From Nymphaea colorata (taxonomy: Eukaryota; Streptophyta; Magnoliopsida; Nymphaeales; Nymphaeaceae), in the NCBI RefSeq assembly GCF_008831285.2, contig NC_045149.1:22762535-22822534 (forward strand): a stretch of DNA of 60,000 bases, given 5' to 3'. A program made the position numbers and the translations under genes. Below the pieces are notes generated by a model that ran no database searches, had not been told where the DNA came from, and worked only from the letters and a program-made list of their open reading frames with translations. This document shows positions 12,601-27,000 of the stretch, in pieces; position 1 is the stretch's first letter; the number at the start of each line of letters is the position of its first letter.

Positions 12601-15600
12601 GGGATTCAAAGAATGTTGGCTGGGGGATCCACAAAATTTACCGCAAAAGAAAACATTGCATAAATAAATTTTACTGATACATGAATTGCTGATGAAGCAT
12701 ATGGAGCATATAAACATGAGAAATTTCCAAAGAGTCACGCTCTTTCAGTTTTTTTATCCAAAAAGAGTAGAAAGTGACATTAGGTGCCTATACTAATCAA
12801 CACTTCTGTCCAATGTTGTAAAAGGTGTATTCTAATGCATATCGATCGGGTCAACCTATACATTGTATCATAATGAATCATAAACGCAGCATAGCGTACC
12901 ATACAATTCATTTTTAGTTAAAAAAATTTTAAATCATGGAAAATAGAGAAAATTTTACAAAAATAGGAAGAATGTATTCAATATAAGAAATCATAGATTC
13001 AGAATAATAACATAATAAGCATCCATCACAAGTTTAAAGTGTTCTCGATTATATCATAAGTTCACAACATATAATTGTTTAACGTCAAGTGACCAGTATC
13101 ATGATTATCACCAATCAACGATAATCATTCACCTTCAACCTCATTTTCCTCATTAATTGTTTTAACACCTTCTTCCTCACCAGCATATGGTCGATTATTC
13201 TAGAAACTAGCAAAACTTCCCTCTCCCACAGCTTGTAAAGATGTTTAGAAAACAAGAGGGAGGAGCTGTTTTAAAAGGAAGCACGAGAAAAGGTTCTCAG
13301 GCCTCTTTTTTTGTTTTGTCCCTGTATTGTATGATATGGGGGCGTATTGCCCATATTGTACACGCATAGGCAATACACCTATGATACATGGGTGTATCAT
13401 GTATCGTAGGTGTATCATATAGGTTTCAAACCTCTACGATACATAACAGATAACACTGCTTCTATGTCAAGGTTTCACATATCAACTGGAGGTATAAACT
13501 GCCTCTTTTTCTTTTTTATCAAATTCATTTTATTCCATTAAGACCTTAAAAACAAATCAAAATGAAGGATTTCAGTCCTTTCATCTCTTTAAACTTAAAA
13601 TAAACAGGCATCGACTGCAAGTTCTTCAATCCAATTGTGTCATTGAGGAGGTGCGCAAACAGATGTTTTAGTTGATCTCATTATTCAGACACAGAACTTT
13701 TCTCCTCAAAACTTGCCACATCTATAAGTGCCATCTTCTATCATAACATGCCACAGCTTTTTGCAGGGCACTTTATCTGAGATAAGTCACTCAGTGAACC
13801 TTATCCAAATTAACCTGTCTGGCTGTCTCATGCATGCAAAGACAGATAGGATGTTGTCCAAGTAGGCAGGCAAATGCAATAAACAGAACCTTATAATATC
13901 AGATCCTTGTAAATAGCAGGTGGTTTACAACACACACACATATCCATATCTAAAAATCTATTCATCTATTTGTGTATGTATGTGCATGTGCATGTGTGTG
14001 CATATATGCTGAAATAGAGACAAGATAAGCCACAAAGGTTGCTGAAACCTGAACTGTACAGGAAGAAAGGAGAACAGGTCCCATTCTATATAGTTTTGAA
14101 GGTTCTGCATCAACACATGTTACCAGGGCTTCCTTTATTCTAACGATTAATTAGGGTACCAAAAGACAAAAAAACCTTTCAATAAATGCAGTCCTTTATG
14201 GATACCTGTGAAATCAACATAACACAAACGCATCTTAACAGTGTCCCTCAAGTTGAACATGCCCTTGCGAACTTGCTTTCAAATTTCAATGAATCAAACC
14301 TCCCTATTGAGACTCACCTTTTGTAAACATGCCTGCAATTTGATTTTTATCCCTGTGCACCTCACTCTAGCTCTTGATCTTCAATCTTCTATCTAACAAA
14401 ATGCTACACTACTTTGAATTTTCATTTGGTATAGAATTCAATGAAATCTTAGTGTCACTTTCACCATCACAAAAGAAAACTGATTCGAGTAAATCTTCTC
14501 CTAGTTCAACAAAAGATGTTGCATCCAAAAAAATTCAGATACAGCTGAAGAGAACTAATGCTGGTAAAACTTTTCAAGTTCAAGAAAAGATGTATCCAAA
14601 TAAATTCAGATGTAGCTGAAACCATGTCCCTGTATTCTGTTTTATACTTGACCTATCAACTTTTTTGTTACTTCATGAAACTACATTCTCTCCAACCAAA
14701 ACACATTGTCCAAATACTCATCTCCTTTGATCTGGGTCTTGGCTAATCTGCATTTGCATATGTCATCAGTATCAACATATCATGATGTTGCTTCCTTTTC
14801 TCATAAATCAAACTGTCTTTTGTGGTACCTTTCAAGTATTGCAATAATTTTTTGAACTGTTCCTATATGCAGTTCTTCATTCTGAAGCAAGACATTTGGT
14901 TAGCTATATGGACTATGTGTACTCTAGTGAAGATTGGATATTGAAGCATTCTCCTTTATGTTTTAATAATTGGTGGCACCCGACATAATTCCCCACCATT
15001 CTCGCTCAATTTTCGAGGAATTAGAGTTGGTGTAACCACAAGATTGCAATTTATCATACCGCTTTTGCCAAGTAGGCGAATAGTATACATGTGTTGGGCC
15101 ACAAGAACAGTTTCGACCTTAAGGAAGTACTTCAGCTTCCTCAAGGCTTTTCATTTGAAACTTGTTACAAGAATACCTTTAAGGTAGTTTAAGCTATTCA
15201 ATAATTATCATATCATCAACACAAGTGTCATAAAGACTTGCCTTTTGTAAGTAAAGACAGTAATCAAGATGTGAATGAGTAAATCCATGTTTCTAAATGT
15301 CTTTGTACAGCTAACAAACTACGAGTCCAATGCTTATTTAGCCCATAATACATCTCTTCATCTTACAAGCGTAGACATCAAAGTCTCCTTGAGCTTGTCC
15401 ATATGCACTTCCTTCATGTTCAATGTATAACATCCATTGGTTTAACGACCATCCATTTGTTTATGTGCATGAAATTATTCTTGCTGAAAACCGTGAAAAA
15501 AAAAAGATATCATCAGACGTAAAATTTCATCTTCAGAAGCACTTTGCTGCTACAGATTTGGTCGATCAAATACTTCTTGGGCATTGAGGTGGCCAGCAAT

Positions 15601-18600
15601 AGTATGGGCTTGACTTGCTAAAAGAAATGCTAGCAGCCAAACCCGCTAATATCCAAAAATTCATATATATTATGAGCTATTTTAGCATGGTGTAGATGCA
15701 GCATTTTTCAGAAAAACTTGGGTATATGTGCGATGATTGTCAAAAAAACTTGTATATGAGTAAAGTTAGTAAACAATTCATGAAAAAACCAACCAAAGTG
15801 CAGTAATGATGATTGATGATCCTTAGATGCTTGAAGTCTTATCCAAGGAAGAGACTGTTATTCAGACAAAATTCCTCATTTGATGTAATTGCTTATCCTA
15901 ATGCCAACTACACATGACCCATTAAAAATAGAAGTCTATTAATGGACTTTGTGCATTTTCAGGAGGAGTTAGTTGCATGGAGGAGGAAAAAGCAAACTGT
16001 GGTGGTAGCTAGGTCTAGTGTTGAAGCATAGAGTTATGGTTCGAAGAGCAGCTGAAATGATGATCAAGTTCACACTGTTTGATTTACAAGCAAGCGTTCA
16101 AAATTGATGATGTGTCAAAATAAAGTTGCTACCTGCATTGCTAATAATGTTGTATTTCATGAAGGATGAAACATATTGAGATAGACTGCCACTATATCTG
16201 AGACTTGATGCAGTTAAGACATATCTTTACATGTCGTGGTGTCTGAAGATCACGTAGCACATGTACTTACCAAGCTCATTGCCAGTTTGGGTTTTCTCTA
16301 GATGTTGGCACCAGTGTGTAAAAACTCGCCGACTCGGCTCAGCTTGTCCTCTTACTGGGTCAACCCAGTAGGGGGACTCGGTGTTGTCAAAAACTCTGTA
16401 AGACTTGGCTTGGACTCGGGTCACTCGGCCGAGTGATGAGTCAGTTGTTAAGTTTTTTTCTTGTAAAAACTCAAACTTGTTGGGGGCGTTTTCATAACTA
16501 AAACATGTTATAAAAGATGTTGAAACAAGGAAACCTTCAATCGGCTTTCTGCTCGTGAGAGTAAAAGTTGAGGGAGAACAGAGAAAGCACATGAAACCCT
16601 CATCTACCCTCACTGTTTCCGTCAATATTTCCGGCAAAAATAGGGATTCCAACAACTGCATCTGCGTAAACAAAAAAATCGGCTTCTCAGGTACGCTATG
16701 CTTATTTTATTCATTTTTTTATTTTCGAAAGTTTTTGTGATCGGACATTATTTTGGGTGAGAATAAGGATTCGCTGGTGACTGCCATTTTTTCAGATGAC
16801 TGCCATTTCGTGACATGTTTCCCTTTATCTGTTCTGTTGTTTTTTCAGCATCACTCTCCTCTCCATTTCCGGTGACTGCCATTTCGCTTTCTCTCTTCCT
16901 CTCTGATTTTCGCTCTGCTCCCTCTCTCTTGCAGCCTCGCCCTCAAGGTGGTATCCCTGTTTCCATGATTTGGGCATTATTCAAGATGCCTTGTTGCACC
17001 CTACAGGTCTGAGTGATATGAATAATAGTAAGGGTTCAAGAACAGTGGTTCATAGTTCATACGGTTCTATACTCTCTGCTATTGATTTAAAGTTTTAAAA
17101 GTTCAATTCAATACCATTATCTGTTACTTCCTATATAACTATACTTGCATTATTCACTATGTTCATTTTCTTGTCATGAATGTGGATTTCCATTTGGATG
17201 AGTTATGAAAATTAAGAAAAGTACTTTACTATTTCTGTGCTTTTAATTTATAAATAAATATAGGGAGCAGTTAATGAAGCTATTGTAGTTGTGAATTCAC
17301 TAAATTTTGATGATGTAGTTCTTGTGGGACAGAGCTAAAATGAGATGTTAATGAGTTTACGTCAATGAATTGATGGGAGAAAAGTTAGATTGTGAATAAA
17401 TCCTCTATGCTCATCATTAGTTGGCTAACTCGCCGAGTTGGGTCATGAATTGCCCGAGTCAACTCAGATCATTAGAAAACCTGGCCACAAGTCAAGGTTG
17501 GCCAGGCGCGCCCCTGACTTTGCACGACTCGGCCTGACTCGCCCCTGACTCACCCGATTCAAGTTATTTTAAAACTCGACCAAGTCAACTTGCTGACCCG
17601 GCGACCCATTCATCAACCGATCCGAGTTAGAGTCACGAGTTTGCCAACTATGATGCTCATGAATGTTTATTCTGTGTGCAATTATACAGTACCAACAGTA
17701 GTTTGATTGATGATGATCAATGTCGTTAATGGCATAATTTGTACTTTTTAGTTTTTAGTTATTACCATAGTCACAAATAACATCTCAGAGTTTTAAACGG
17801 CGAGGTTTTTCTCTGGTATAATACGGCGAGCTTGAAAAAAACGGGAAAAATACGGTAAATTTTTAAAATTTTAAAAAAGTAAAAATGGTAAAAAAAAATT
17901 AACATTTTTTTCAAAAAAAACTAATTTCTTAAAGTTTAAAACAACTAGTTAATTTATCACATTTTTTTCATGTTTTTTTCGAAAAAATCGCGTTTATAAA
18001 AATCCGTTTTTTGACATGAATACATGTAACTTCATTATGAACTATGGCTTTGCTTGATGTTAGTTTGACCTATTTTTGAATCATATGAGAAAAATTAGGT
18101 CATTTTATAATCTTTTTATGGTTAAAAAACAAGTTATACATTGTTATTTCTTCAAAGAAAAAAGTTAACAAAAGCAGGTCTGATTCACCAACTTAACCCG
18201 CCGAGTCATGAGTCAAGAGCAGCTGAGTTGAGTAACGAGTTACTGGGTTTTAAAACCTTGGTTGGAACAAGCTGAGCATAATAGATATATATACTCCAGC
18301 TTGGGGAGAGTGTCGAAAGAAAGAATCATAAGTTTGAGTAGGCTGCATATCTGAAACTTGTCTTAAGATTGTTTTAGCCATTTTTGAAATATTGTGGACT
18401 TATTTGCAACTTTTCTCACTAGTCGCTATTTGCCCCAGGGTGAGGGTTAATAAAAGCAATTCAATCTTTTCTCTCCTTTCTTCCTTACTTTGTTCCAACT
18501 ATAACAACAACTTATACTGTTTGTTGTTTCTAAGTTTGTTGTCTCAAGTCTCCAGTTGTACCATATTTTTAACTCAGTAACACTTCCAAATTCATGTCTA

Positions 18601-21600
18601 TGAGTTCACAATAGAATTTCACAACCATATGCTTACTGGAAAGTATGAGCTGGTGTAGGAGGAAAAAACAGCAACAGCTTCAGAAACTGAGTTCCTCACA
18701 CCTCCATCAGAGATTCAGAAGCCATATCCAATATACAACAGTTCAAAGTACAAAAAGGTGTACCAAGAACCAGACTAATTAATCAAAAGTTTACTTAGAA
18801 AAATTGTGCTTTTTTCAGTTGTGCATTTGCCTTGGCAATTTCTGCTACATTCATGTGCACTGTGTTATCTTAATTACTACAAATACTTTCACCAAAGCAG
18901 CCACTGTTTCAAAAAGTATTTTCCACATTAATACTTAAACCATTTATTGATCTCTTTGAATTTTTTGTTAGCATGCTTCAAGATAACAATTTGATAGTTA
19001 TTATTAACCAGCCAGAACCTAAACTATATCAATCAGCATCCCTAGTGCACAGAAATGTTTCAAAGAAGACAACATGCAATAACACTTTAGTCATATCAGC
19101 TGGCAAAATTGCAAGATGAAGGAAACCACAATCTCAGAATATAACCTCAAAGCACAAGATGAAAACAAAGTATTTCAAATAAATGCTTACCATTTATATC
19201 TGTAAATTCGCGTGGAAAAGATGAAAGAAAATGTAAAAGAAGATCAAGGGGCAGTTCACTGACAGGAACCAAGGATGAAGCAGAAGCGAGGACCTGATCA
19301 CAAACTGACCATTAAGATGGTTCATGTTCAGTTCACTAGGAAAACATAAACATGAATATAAAGATAAATGGACATGGGCTCCAGAATCTGAACCTTGAAG
19401 ACGATAACTTGGATTGAAGTGATGTCTGCACTGTTCAAGAACAAGTTGTAGAATACCCAACAACTTTTTCCCTGCAGCACTATATTGACCAGATTCTTCT
19501 ACTTCATCATCAACGGGATCTCTTCCACATATTTCAGCCCAAAATTTATTTGTATCAGATCCACAAGCAAAGGAAGCAATGCATGTAGCAAGAGCCATCA
19601 ATCCAGCACGACCAAAAGACTCCTTGGTTACAAGGGCAAACAAACCACATAAGAAGCCTCTCTTTTCCCTGCAAGAAGAGTGAAGAGTGACCATTTTTTG
19701 TTTTGGCATAAGACGTCATGCGAAGTCTTGGTAAAAGATGCAAGTACGCAATAAAATATCAACTTAAATACAAACAGCCAGTAACAATAGTGTAATAGCA
19801 TGGAAAGCCTTGATAGATACAAAAGCATCATCTTTTCAAGTTCAGAAGTTCCTAAAAATAGAGATTCGGATGGAATGACTTGCTTCCTCAACATCAATGA
19901 ACTAACATAAGTACTCTCATCAAAACTAACAACTACCTTAGAACAGATCAAAAAGAGAAAAACAAACAACTCAAGCAACCACACCCACTTCCTGCCAAAT
20001 ACTTTGTTGAATCAAATCTTTACGAACTTCAAGAATTGGTAGTGCCACATCTAAAAGCATGTGGACTTTGCTAGCTATTTTGAAAGCGCCTTTGGAGTGT
20101 TTTTCATACTCTTTCACTAATAAGGGGCATTAGTCATATTGTTCCCAGCAACTTAACATGCAAAACTTGAATTTTATGTGGTGTACTTCTTAAATATAGA
20201 TGATTGGAATGTGAATTTCATCGATGCTACATCTGGAAAAAATTATTGATGTCAAAGTGTACCAAACATGGTAAACAGCCAAATTGAAATTTTGATCATA
20301 GAAAAATTTATTGATGTCAAAAGTGTACCAAACATGGTAAACAGCCAAACAGTCACCTGGATACACATCAAGATTGGAAGCATCCATTTATATTTAGCAT
20401 ACATGCACCAAACATATCGAATGAGGACAAGAACTTGCAAGGTAATCCTGACAAATATCAAGTAATATAAGCTCGCTGCAAGAAAAGCAAAACTAATCCA
20501 TCAAAACAGTAAACAGCTCATATTCTATTACAAAAATAAACCAGAATAAAGCAGGTAGTAGAAAACTCACCAGCAAGAAAAGTAACTTGATAAAGTAGAG
20601 AAGAAATTAGATGCTCCTTTAATTGTTTCTGAGGAATACACTCCTTTTATGCCTACCATAGAAGGAGAGAATTAGATCAATGACATTCACAACTTGTGCT
20701 TTTAGAAGGTGAACTAACACTAATCAAGTCCCTACCTTGAAGCATGACTCAAGTCAGGTTACAAAAGAGAATTACATAAAACAGTAACCAGAACTAAGTT
20801 GATGGACCTCCTCTCAGGACAGAATCGGAGTATGTGATGAAAGACTTGGACATTGACACAATACTTCAGGCAAAATCATGCACCCCCAGGGCCCAACTAT
20901 CAACTATTTAGCCACAAAAGGTTAACTAAAGAGGAAGATCACGTACTAGACCCATAGACATCACAGAATATTACGTGCAAATTTTCACTAAAAAATTATG
21001 TACGAATCAATTAAAGCTGCTGCAACCAGTGAACATGAATTCCTCCTCAATAGTCACTATGAGTTCTCCATATGTGCATATCATTGCTTCCATAGGATCT
21101 ACGTTCTTTGTGCTTCCAAAATTGCAAGTGCAACCATGGAAGAAAATATAAGAGCCATCCACCCAACATTAACATCCAGACATAAATAACCACATAAGCA
21201 TGAATATGGAGACCCAGAGACTGTTCACATGCAATTGATATGATTTTCGTGAGTACTCATGACAGCATGCATCAATTATTGACTAAAATGGTGGACACAG
21301 AAAAATGAAGAGACAGCCCTAGAAAACTTTGAGATCAAGAAGGGCCTTATGAAGAAAAAGCCAAAAGAAAGATTAGCCAGCTGGTAAGTTCTAAAGTTGC
21401 TAGAAGAACCAACCTACATCATAAAAGGTGAGGCACATAGAAGGGCTATGGAGGAGATTACACATATATTTTCTTCATTCAAACAAAATCTTGAGTTGTT
21501 GGACCTCTTATATCGTGCCAAAGGGTCTGCTGACTGCTCTGATGCCAAATTACATCACCACCAAAAAACTTGATCCAGTTTCAAGAAAATCGTGAAAGCA

Positions 21601-24056
21601 ACATGTGGAAATTACCATAATACAATGTATGCTGAGTTGGATGAACTTACAGAAACCCAAGACGGTACACTTGTGTTGTGACTTTTAATATACAAAACAG
21701 AGTTCTTATTGATTCAATATAAGCTCAAGCGCAACCAGCACAATTTAAACCATGTACATATCGTATGATACGGGGCTGGATCGTACGATATGTACTGTCA
21801 CTTTTTAAGTTTTAATATGATACATCACCTGTATCACAATAAAATACAGGGTGATACAGCTCATATCATAAGATATGGGCCCTTTTCAAGAAAAGAAAAT
21901 TTCTGAACCCCCTTTTTCGAAATAAGTTTTTAAACCAGCCTTCCCCTTCATTTCTAAACATATGTAAGAGTTGTAGGAGGGGGGATTCGTGCCGATTTGC
22001 AAAGGAAACCATCAAATTCATTGTGAAATTGTTCGATTTGAGGGCAGATCTGTGTGCGGTGTGAACGATTCTTGTTTGGAGAAAGAAGATTTTTCTGATT
22101 TCTTTTATAAAAGTTAAAGATGAGCATGAAGATTATGAATGAGACTGCTTTCACTTGTTATTTGTATTCAAATTGGACAAGTTAATTTTTTATGTGATGC
22201 ACAACAATAAAACTTGTTTTTTGATGTTATGGATCTTATGACTTATATATTATAATATAGATTGTGCTATGTTATGCTTATTGATGTCTTAGATCATGTT
22301 GTATTATCATATGATATGATGACTTATGAATGTTTGTGAATCATGCCTTCATAGCTACAATAAGTCTATCATTATGTATTTTCTTGATTTTTCTTATTTT
22401 TTTCTGATTTTGCTGATATGTTTTGTGAAATTTGTTGAATTAAAAAATAATTTTATGATACAGGTATGATAGAATACACAACTTTGTGATACAATGTATC
22501 TATTGGAGGGACAGATATGGCTTACCATACACTTTTTACACAAAAAGGCTTAAGACCAGATCATGACCCATTTATGCATCATTTGTCACTTGAAAATGTC
22601 AAACGAGGGACCAGACTCTTTGAGTATGGCCAGAAACCCGATAGGGCAAACTAATCACCACAACATACTGGTGTGCACCAATGACAAGTTCATAACAAAC
22701 TACCATCCATGTGCTGCTGATTGTTTTAACAAAACTCAATACATCCAAATAGTCCAGAGAAGACAACCGGAGTCACCATGCAAACAACTTATGTGGCAAT
22801 TGTTTGCCTTAAAGATCCTACTTAGATATAGAAGCTTCTCCAAGGCACATAAATTCATAATATTGCATTCAAGGAAAGGTCATCCAAATGTTGAGATCAC
22901 TTGCAAAGAACTTATAGATACAAAACACAGGCAAAACTGAGCTCCCTTAACAGCCAACTCATTTCAGAGCAATTATTCCAATCCGGAGTATCTATTGTCA
23001 TCTCAAGAGAGAATAAAAAACAGAGCTCTCTAACATTCTGCAACACCCTGAGTCAACCACCTACTTTACTTGTAGCATCGACCTGGTAGACCTACAAACC
23101 GGACTGGAACAACCACGAAGAGCTCTCACCCTCAAAAAATATTAAAATCAGCCACCTTTTTTCAAATTTCCTCTATTTAAGTTTGCGCAAGGAGAAAGAT
23201 TAAAGAGTTTACTTCTCACCCTTAGCTGCAGTTCAACAGCCAATCATCATCTTGGTCAAAGGCTTGAAGGATCTTGGTTTTCAAGATTGTTCTGAAGTCA
23301 CTTTAAGCTGTTAAATTTGAAACTTTAGCCCAGTTTTAGCCGTTTTCCAATACCATTGAACTAAACAGGTCCTCAAGCAAGTTGAGGTAGTGTTAACCAA
23401 GGTTAAAGCTGGAACGTTTGAGTTCAGCAGTCAAACACAACCCAGTTAGGGTCCAGTTTGACTAACCTAAACAGTTTGGCCTAATCAGAAAATTATGCTC
23501 TTGAGCAGTGTTAGATTATGTTTCATTGTCACAAATATCATGCTCGGGCCTTCATCGGCGAGGTTTGTATGCAGTATTAAATGGAAAATTTGTTTTGTTG
23601 GGAAGACTCCAAGAATTAAAACATTAAACGTAAATATGAAATTTTGAGTTTACACTGACTTTCTTACAAAATCATCAATAAAAGTTCAAAATAGTTATTA
23701 AAACTTTAAATATTAAGTAAACCTAAAATTTAAAATATAACAAAAAATTTACTTTTACTGAAGAAAAACGAAAGAATCAGAAAAAAATGTCATATTCTAG
23801 TTTCATTGATTCTCTCTAAATATCATGATTTTTCAACGTTCATTGTTTTCCTTTTTTCCTGTTTTTAAAACTTAGAAAGAGTGGCAGTATTTGTGACAAA
23901 TATAATATGTAGGAAAATTAGCTCCTGAGGAATATTGTTTGAGACAACTCAAACAACTCTTTTATATTGCTCCTCATGAATGCTCGCTGTTAAGTGTTCA
24001 CTAGGAGAGATCTAGAGAATAAATGTTGCTTTCATTTAGATTTTTTTGTGTTATTT

Positions 24057-24095
<39 letters not shown>

Positions 24096-27000
24096 ATCAT
24101 ACCCCCAACTTAGCTACTCATATGCATCTATTTATTTACTTGTAAATTGTAAATGAAAGCTTTGTAAAATTGTAAATCGTAAATGACAAGAAAGGAGAAA
24201 GGCATTAGAAAAAGGAGATAAAAGAAATATTTATAAACTGTATCTTCCTCTCTCACACAGCTTTGGCGCCACATCACACCTGTTGCTGCTGCCTCCTCCT
24301 GCACCTTCTTCTTCTTACTTTGCCAACACATGCAGCAACCCAGTGCCAGTGCCACATTCATGTAACTTAGATAAGCACACTAAGAAGATAACATGAAAAA
24401 TTTCTATTTGATAAATGCATGTTGAGATAAAAATAAAATGAAGTAAGGAAAAACTTGGATGCAAATTTAAACTGAACAAAAAGCTAATGGCTAAATGAGA
24501 TTTTCAATTATCATAAAATTTAAGTACAGTCTAACTAACCAAAGTCCTTGTGATGAACAGGGTCATTCAGTCCTTCAACAAGTGGCCCCAAGATAAAATC
24601 TTTCGGCACTAATCTTACACAATTCCCATGGTTCTGCCATTTGACGCTGACAAACGAATGCATGACTAAGCATCTAACTGCGTCAAGAAAGACAAAGTGG
24701 AATAGAATCTTTCAAAAGTAGCAATTCAAAGGTATAGGTTTATATTGAACTTTAGACCTCTCATGCCTAAGGCACGAATCCTACCCTGTGGGTTCCCATG
24801 GCGCAGTCCCCGTTTCCACAGAACTGCCAACCACAAAAAGATTCCTTCTGATGTCTCCATTTGAATCTGATAAGCATTTGGGGCCACCAAGTGGTTACAA
24901 CGTTCCAATTGTCCAAGGGAGGAGAGCAACAGGTCTATCTGTGCAACATAGAAACAAGGAGAGGGGCATTGACATTTATCAGTCGCTATGAGTGAAGAAA
25001 TAGGTGTTCTTCAGGCTAAAATTCAGTATATATGAAGTTGACTGCCATGCAAAACAAAAATGCAAATGCAAATTGTTAAGAGTCACAAACTGAGAAGGAT
25101 GTATTCATCCTGTCGTTTATCCCTTCTAAGTATTACAATGATAAAGTGAGAGTCTAAAAGGTCATCTGAATTTGTCAAAGTCAAGATTGTTTGAGCAAAC
25201 TATTTGTGTTAACATAGTTCCATAACGGCAACCCCTTTACATCAAATGCCATCTGTTTCTCTTCAATAATTCAAAAATTGATTTCAATTTGTTTAAGTTA
25301 AAACCGCTTTATCAATCTATTCCTGTCAAAATATTTGGGAAAATAATGATTCACTATGCACTTAGAATACTTTTTTCCCCGCATATTGAAGAATTCATTG
25401 CAATATGGCATTTGCAACCTCAAGTTAAAGATAGATATCACGTAAATACTTACAACAAGTTTAAAGCAAGATCCATGTAGTTAAAAGTGCCAGGAAGACC
25501 TAGTAAAGAAGCCTGACAAGAAAATCTATTTTAGGCCTAAGCTGCAGCCATAAGGTCCTGCTTAACCCAAAAAAAGGGAAAGAAAGAAGTATAGAAGGGC
25601 CAAGAAGATGAGGGTTTTGAAAGCTCCCCACCCAATCAACATGTTAGAAGTATTTAAAAAATGAAATGAAAATACAAAGCTTTATAGTTAAAACTTAAAA
25701 GCAATATTTTCACTCCTACATGTCCCATAGATGCCACGGCTGCAGGCCGTACTATACAAGGTACGATACTGTTAGCAGCCACCTGCCAACTTGGAACCCT
25801 TACAAAGCAATCCCAATCCAACACGCACACACTCAGCCCTAATCCCAGATTAGGGTTCTTCCCTCCCAGAGGTAAGAACTTCAATTAACAGATGATCCCT
25901 CCCTCAGCGCCTTCGACCTATTTATAGCCTTATTGGGTCTGCCCCAACTAGGAACCGATCCAAATCCATAACTGACTACTAACAATACTCCCCCCTCCCC
26001 AAACCCCCCCCCCCCTTTTGAAAAACACCTTGCCCTCAAGGTGTGAGCATGGAAATGATTGTCGCAGACAAGATTCATCCCTTTTGAAAATTAGCTGCTC
26101 CCTCTCAGAAGTTTCCTCAAATGTAGTAGAGACCGCACCCAGATAAATGCAAGCCAGCTGCTTGGCCATTGGAATTTCTATATCCCAGCTTCCTTACTCC
26201 TTAATATTTGAATAGCTGTGGTGGATGCCTGCACTTCAGGTTGATGTGAAACATGAGTCCAGCTCTAGAAGTTGAGTGGGAGTACTATGAAGTGGTGGTC
26301 TAGGAGCTTCTGCGATATCGAATCCAATGGAATGATTTGAGCAAGTTTTGCACCCACATTCTTAACAACGGAGAGCTGTAGGTCAATATCTAACCTTGTA
26401 ACTGCTACTATAACCTCTTTCAAGTTAAAATTTTCCGTGTTCAACTCTAGATAGCTCATGTATGCTTTAAAAATCCATGTCATCCAAGATGTTAGCCAAC
26501 TGTTGTTGACCGAGCACAATCATTCTCAGAAGTTGATTCTGCTTTTTGTTTAAAGTTGAATCCTTCTTCAGTTGATGGGTAAACATTATCCCATTACATG
26601 GTTTGCGTACAATGGCGACCCTGACTCCTTGAGCATGGGTGAAGTTTTCCATAAAATCTTCTCACTGGTCACATCTTGTGCAATAACGCTAACACCAACA
26701 ACATCTTCCTTTAGATCCTTGAGCAAACATGCATTCACCACTAAGATGGCAGGCCCATTACCTCCAAATTCCCAAATGTTTGAATGTAATTTCAACATTT
26801 TTCTTCTTTACCTGCAAGTGCCAGCAGAAGTGTTCTTTTCCCAACTCAACCGAATCCCCCCAGGGTCAATCAAGGGCAACCCAATGTCATTCTCCCCAGC
26901 CAATCCTGTCAATTCGGAAGTCTTCATGTTCCTTCCGGTGAGCCTTCCAAAAGAATCAACAGCCAAAAAATGGGTACACCCGCTGTTTTTATGAGACGAA

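Larger units (their letters stand above)
12486..19190 (-). other. Intron 11 of the SpoU-family gene, a transposon cluster
   Basis: At 6.7 kb this is the largest intron seen. It carries an old hAT-like copy (12810-13458), a minus-strand copia remnant (about 14220-15440), a plus-strand copia remnant (about 15790-16320) with a likely 3' LTR (18311-18582), and 'ACTCG'-rich repeats between them. Sequence at 13.5-14.2 kb and 18.6-19.2 kb shows nothing recognisable. Confidence 0.6.
20644..24539 (-). other. Intron 8 of the SpoU-family gene
   Basis: This 3.9-kb intron holds an old hAT-like copy at about 21760-22510 and a (TA)n run at 24058-24092. The remaining sequence, including 22.5-23.5 kb with several short open frames, matches nothing I recognise. 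Confidence 0.5.

Noticed and set aside
15440-15790. An inversion within one copia element to explain opposite strands
   Set aside because: Both remnants reach toward the end of RNase H in their own orientation, so two independent insertions are simpler.
21535-21548. Primer-binding site (GCTCTGATGCCA) of a minus-strand retrotransposon
   Set aside because: The motif is close to the tRNA-Met complement, but no LTR-like unit beginning or ending nearby was found.
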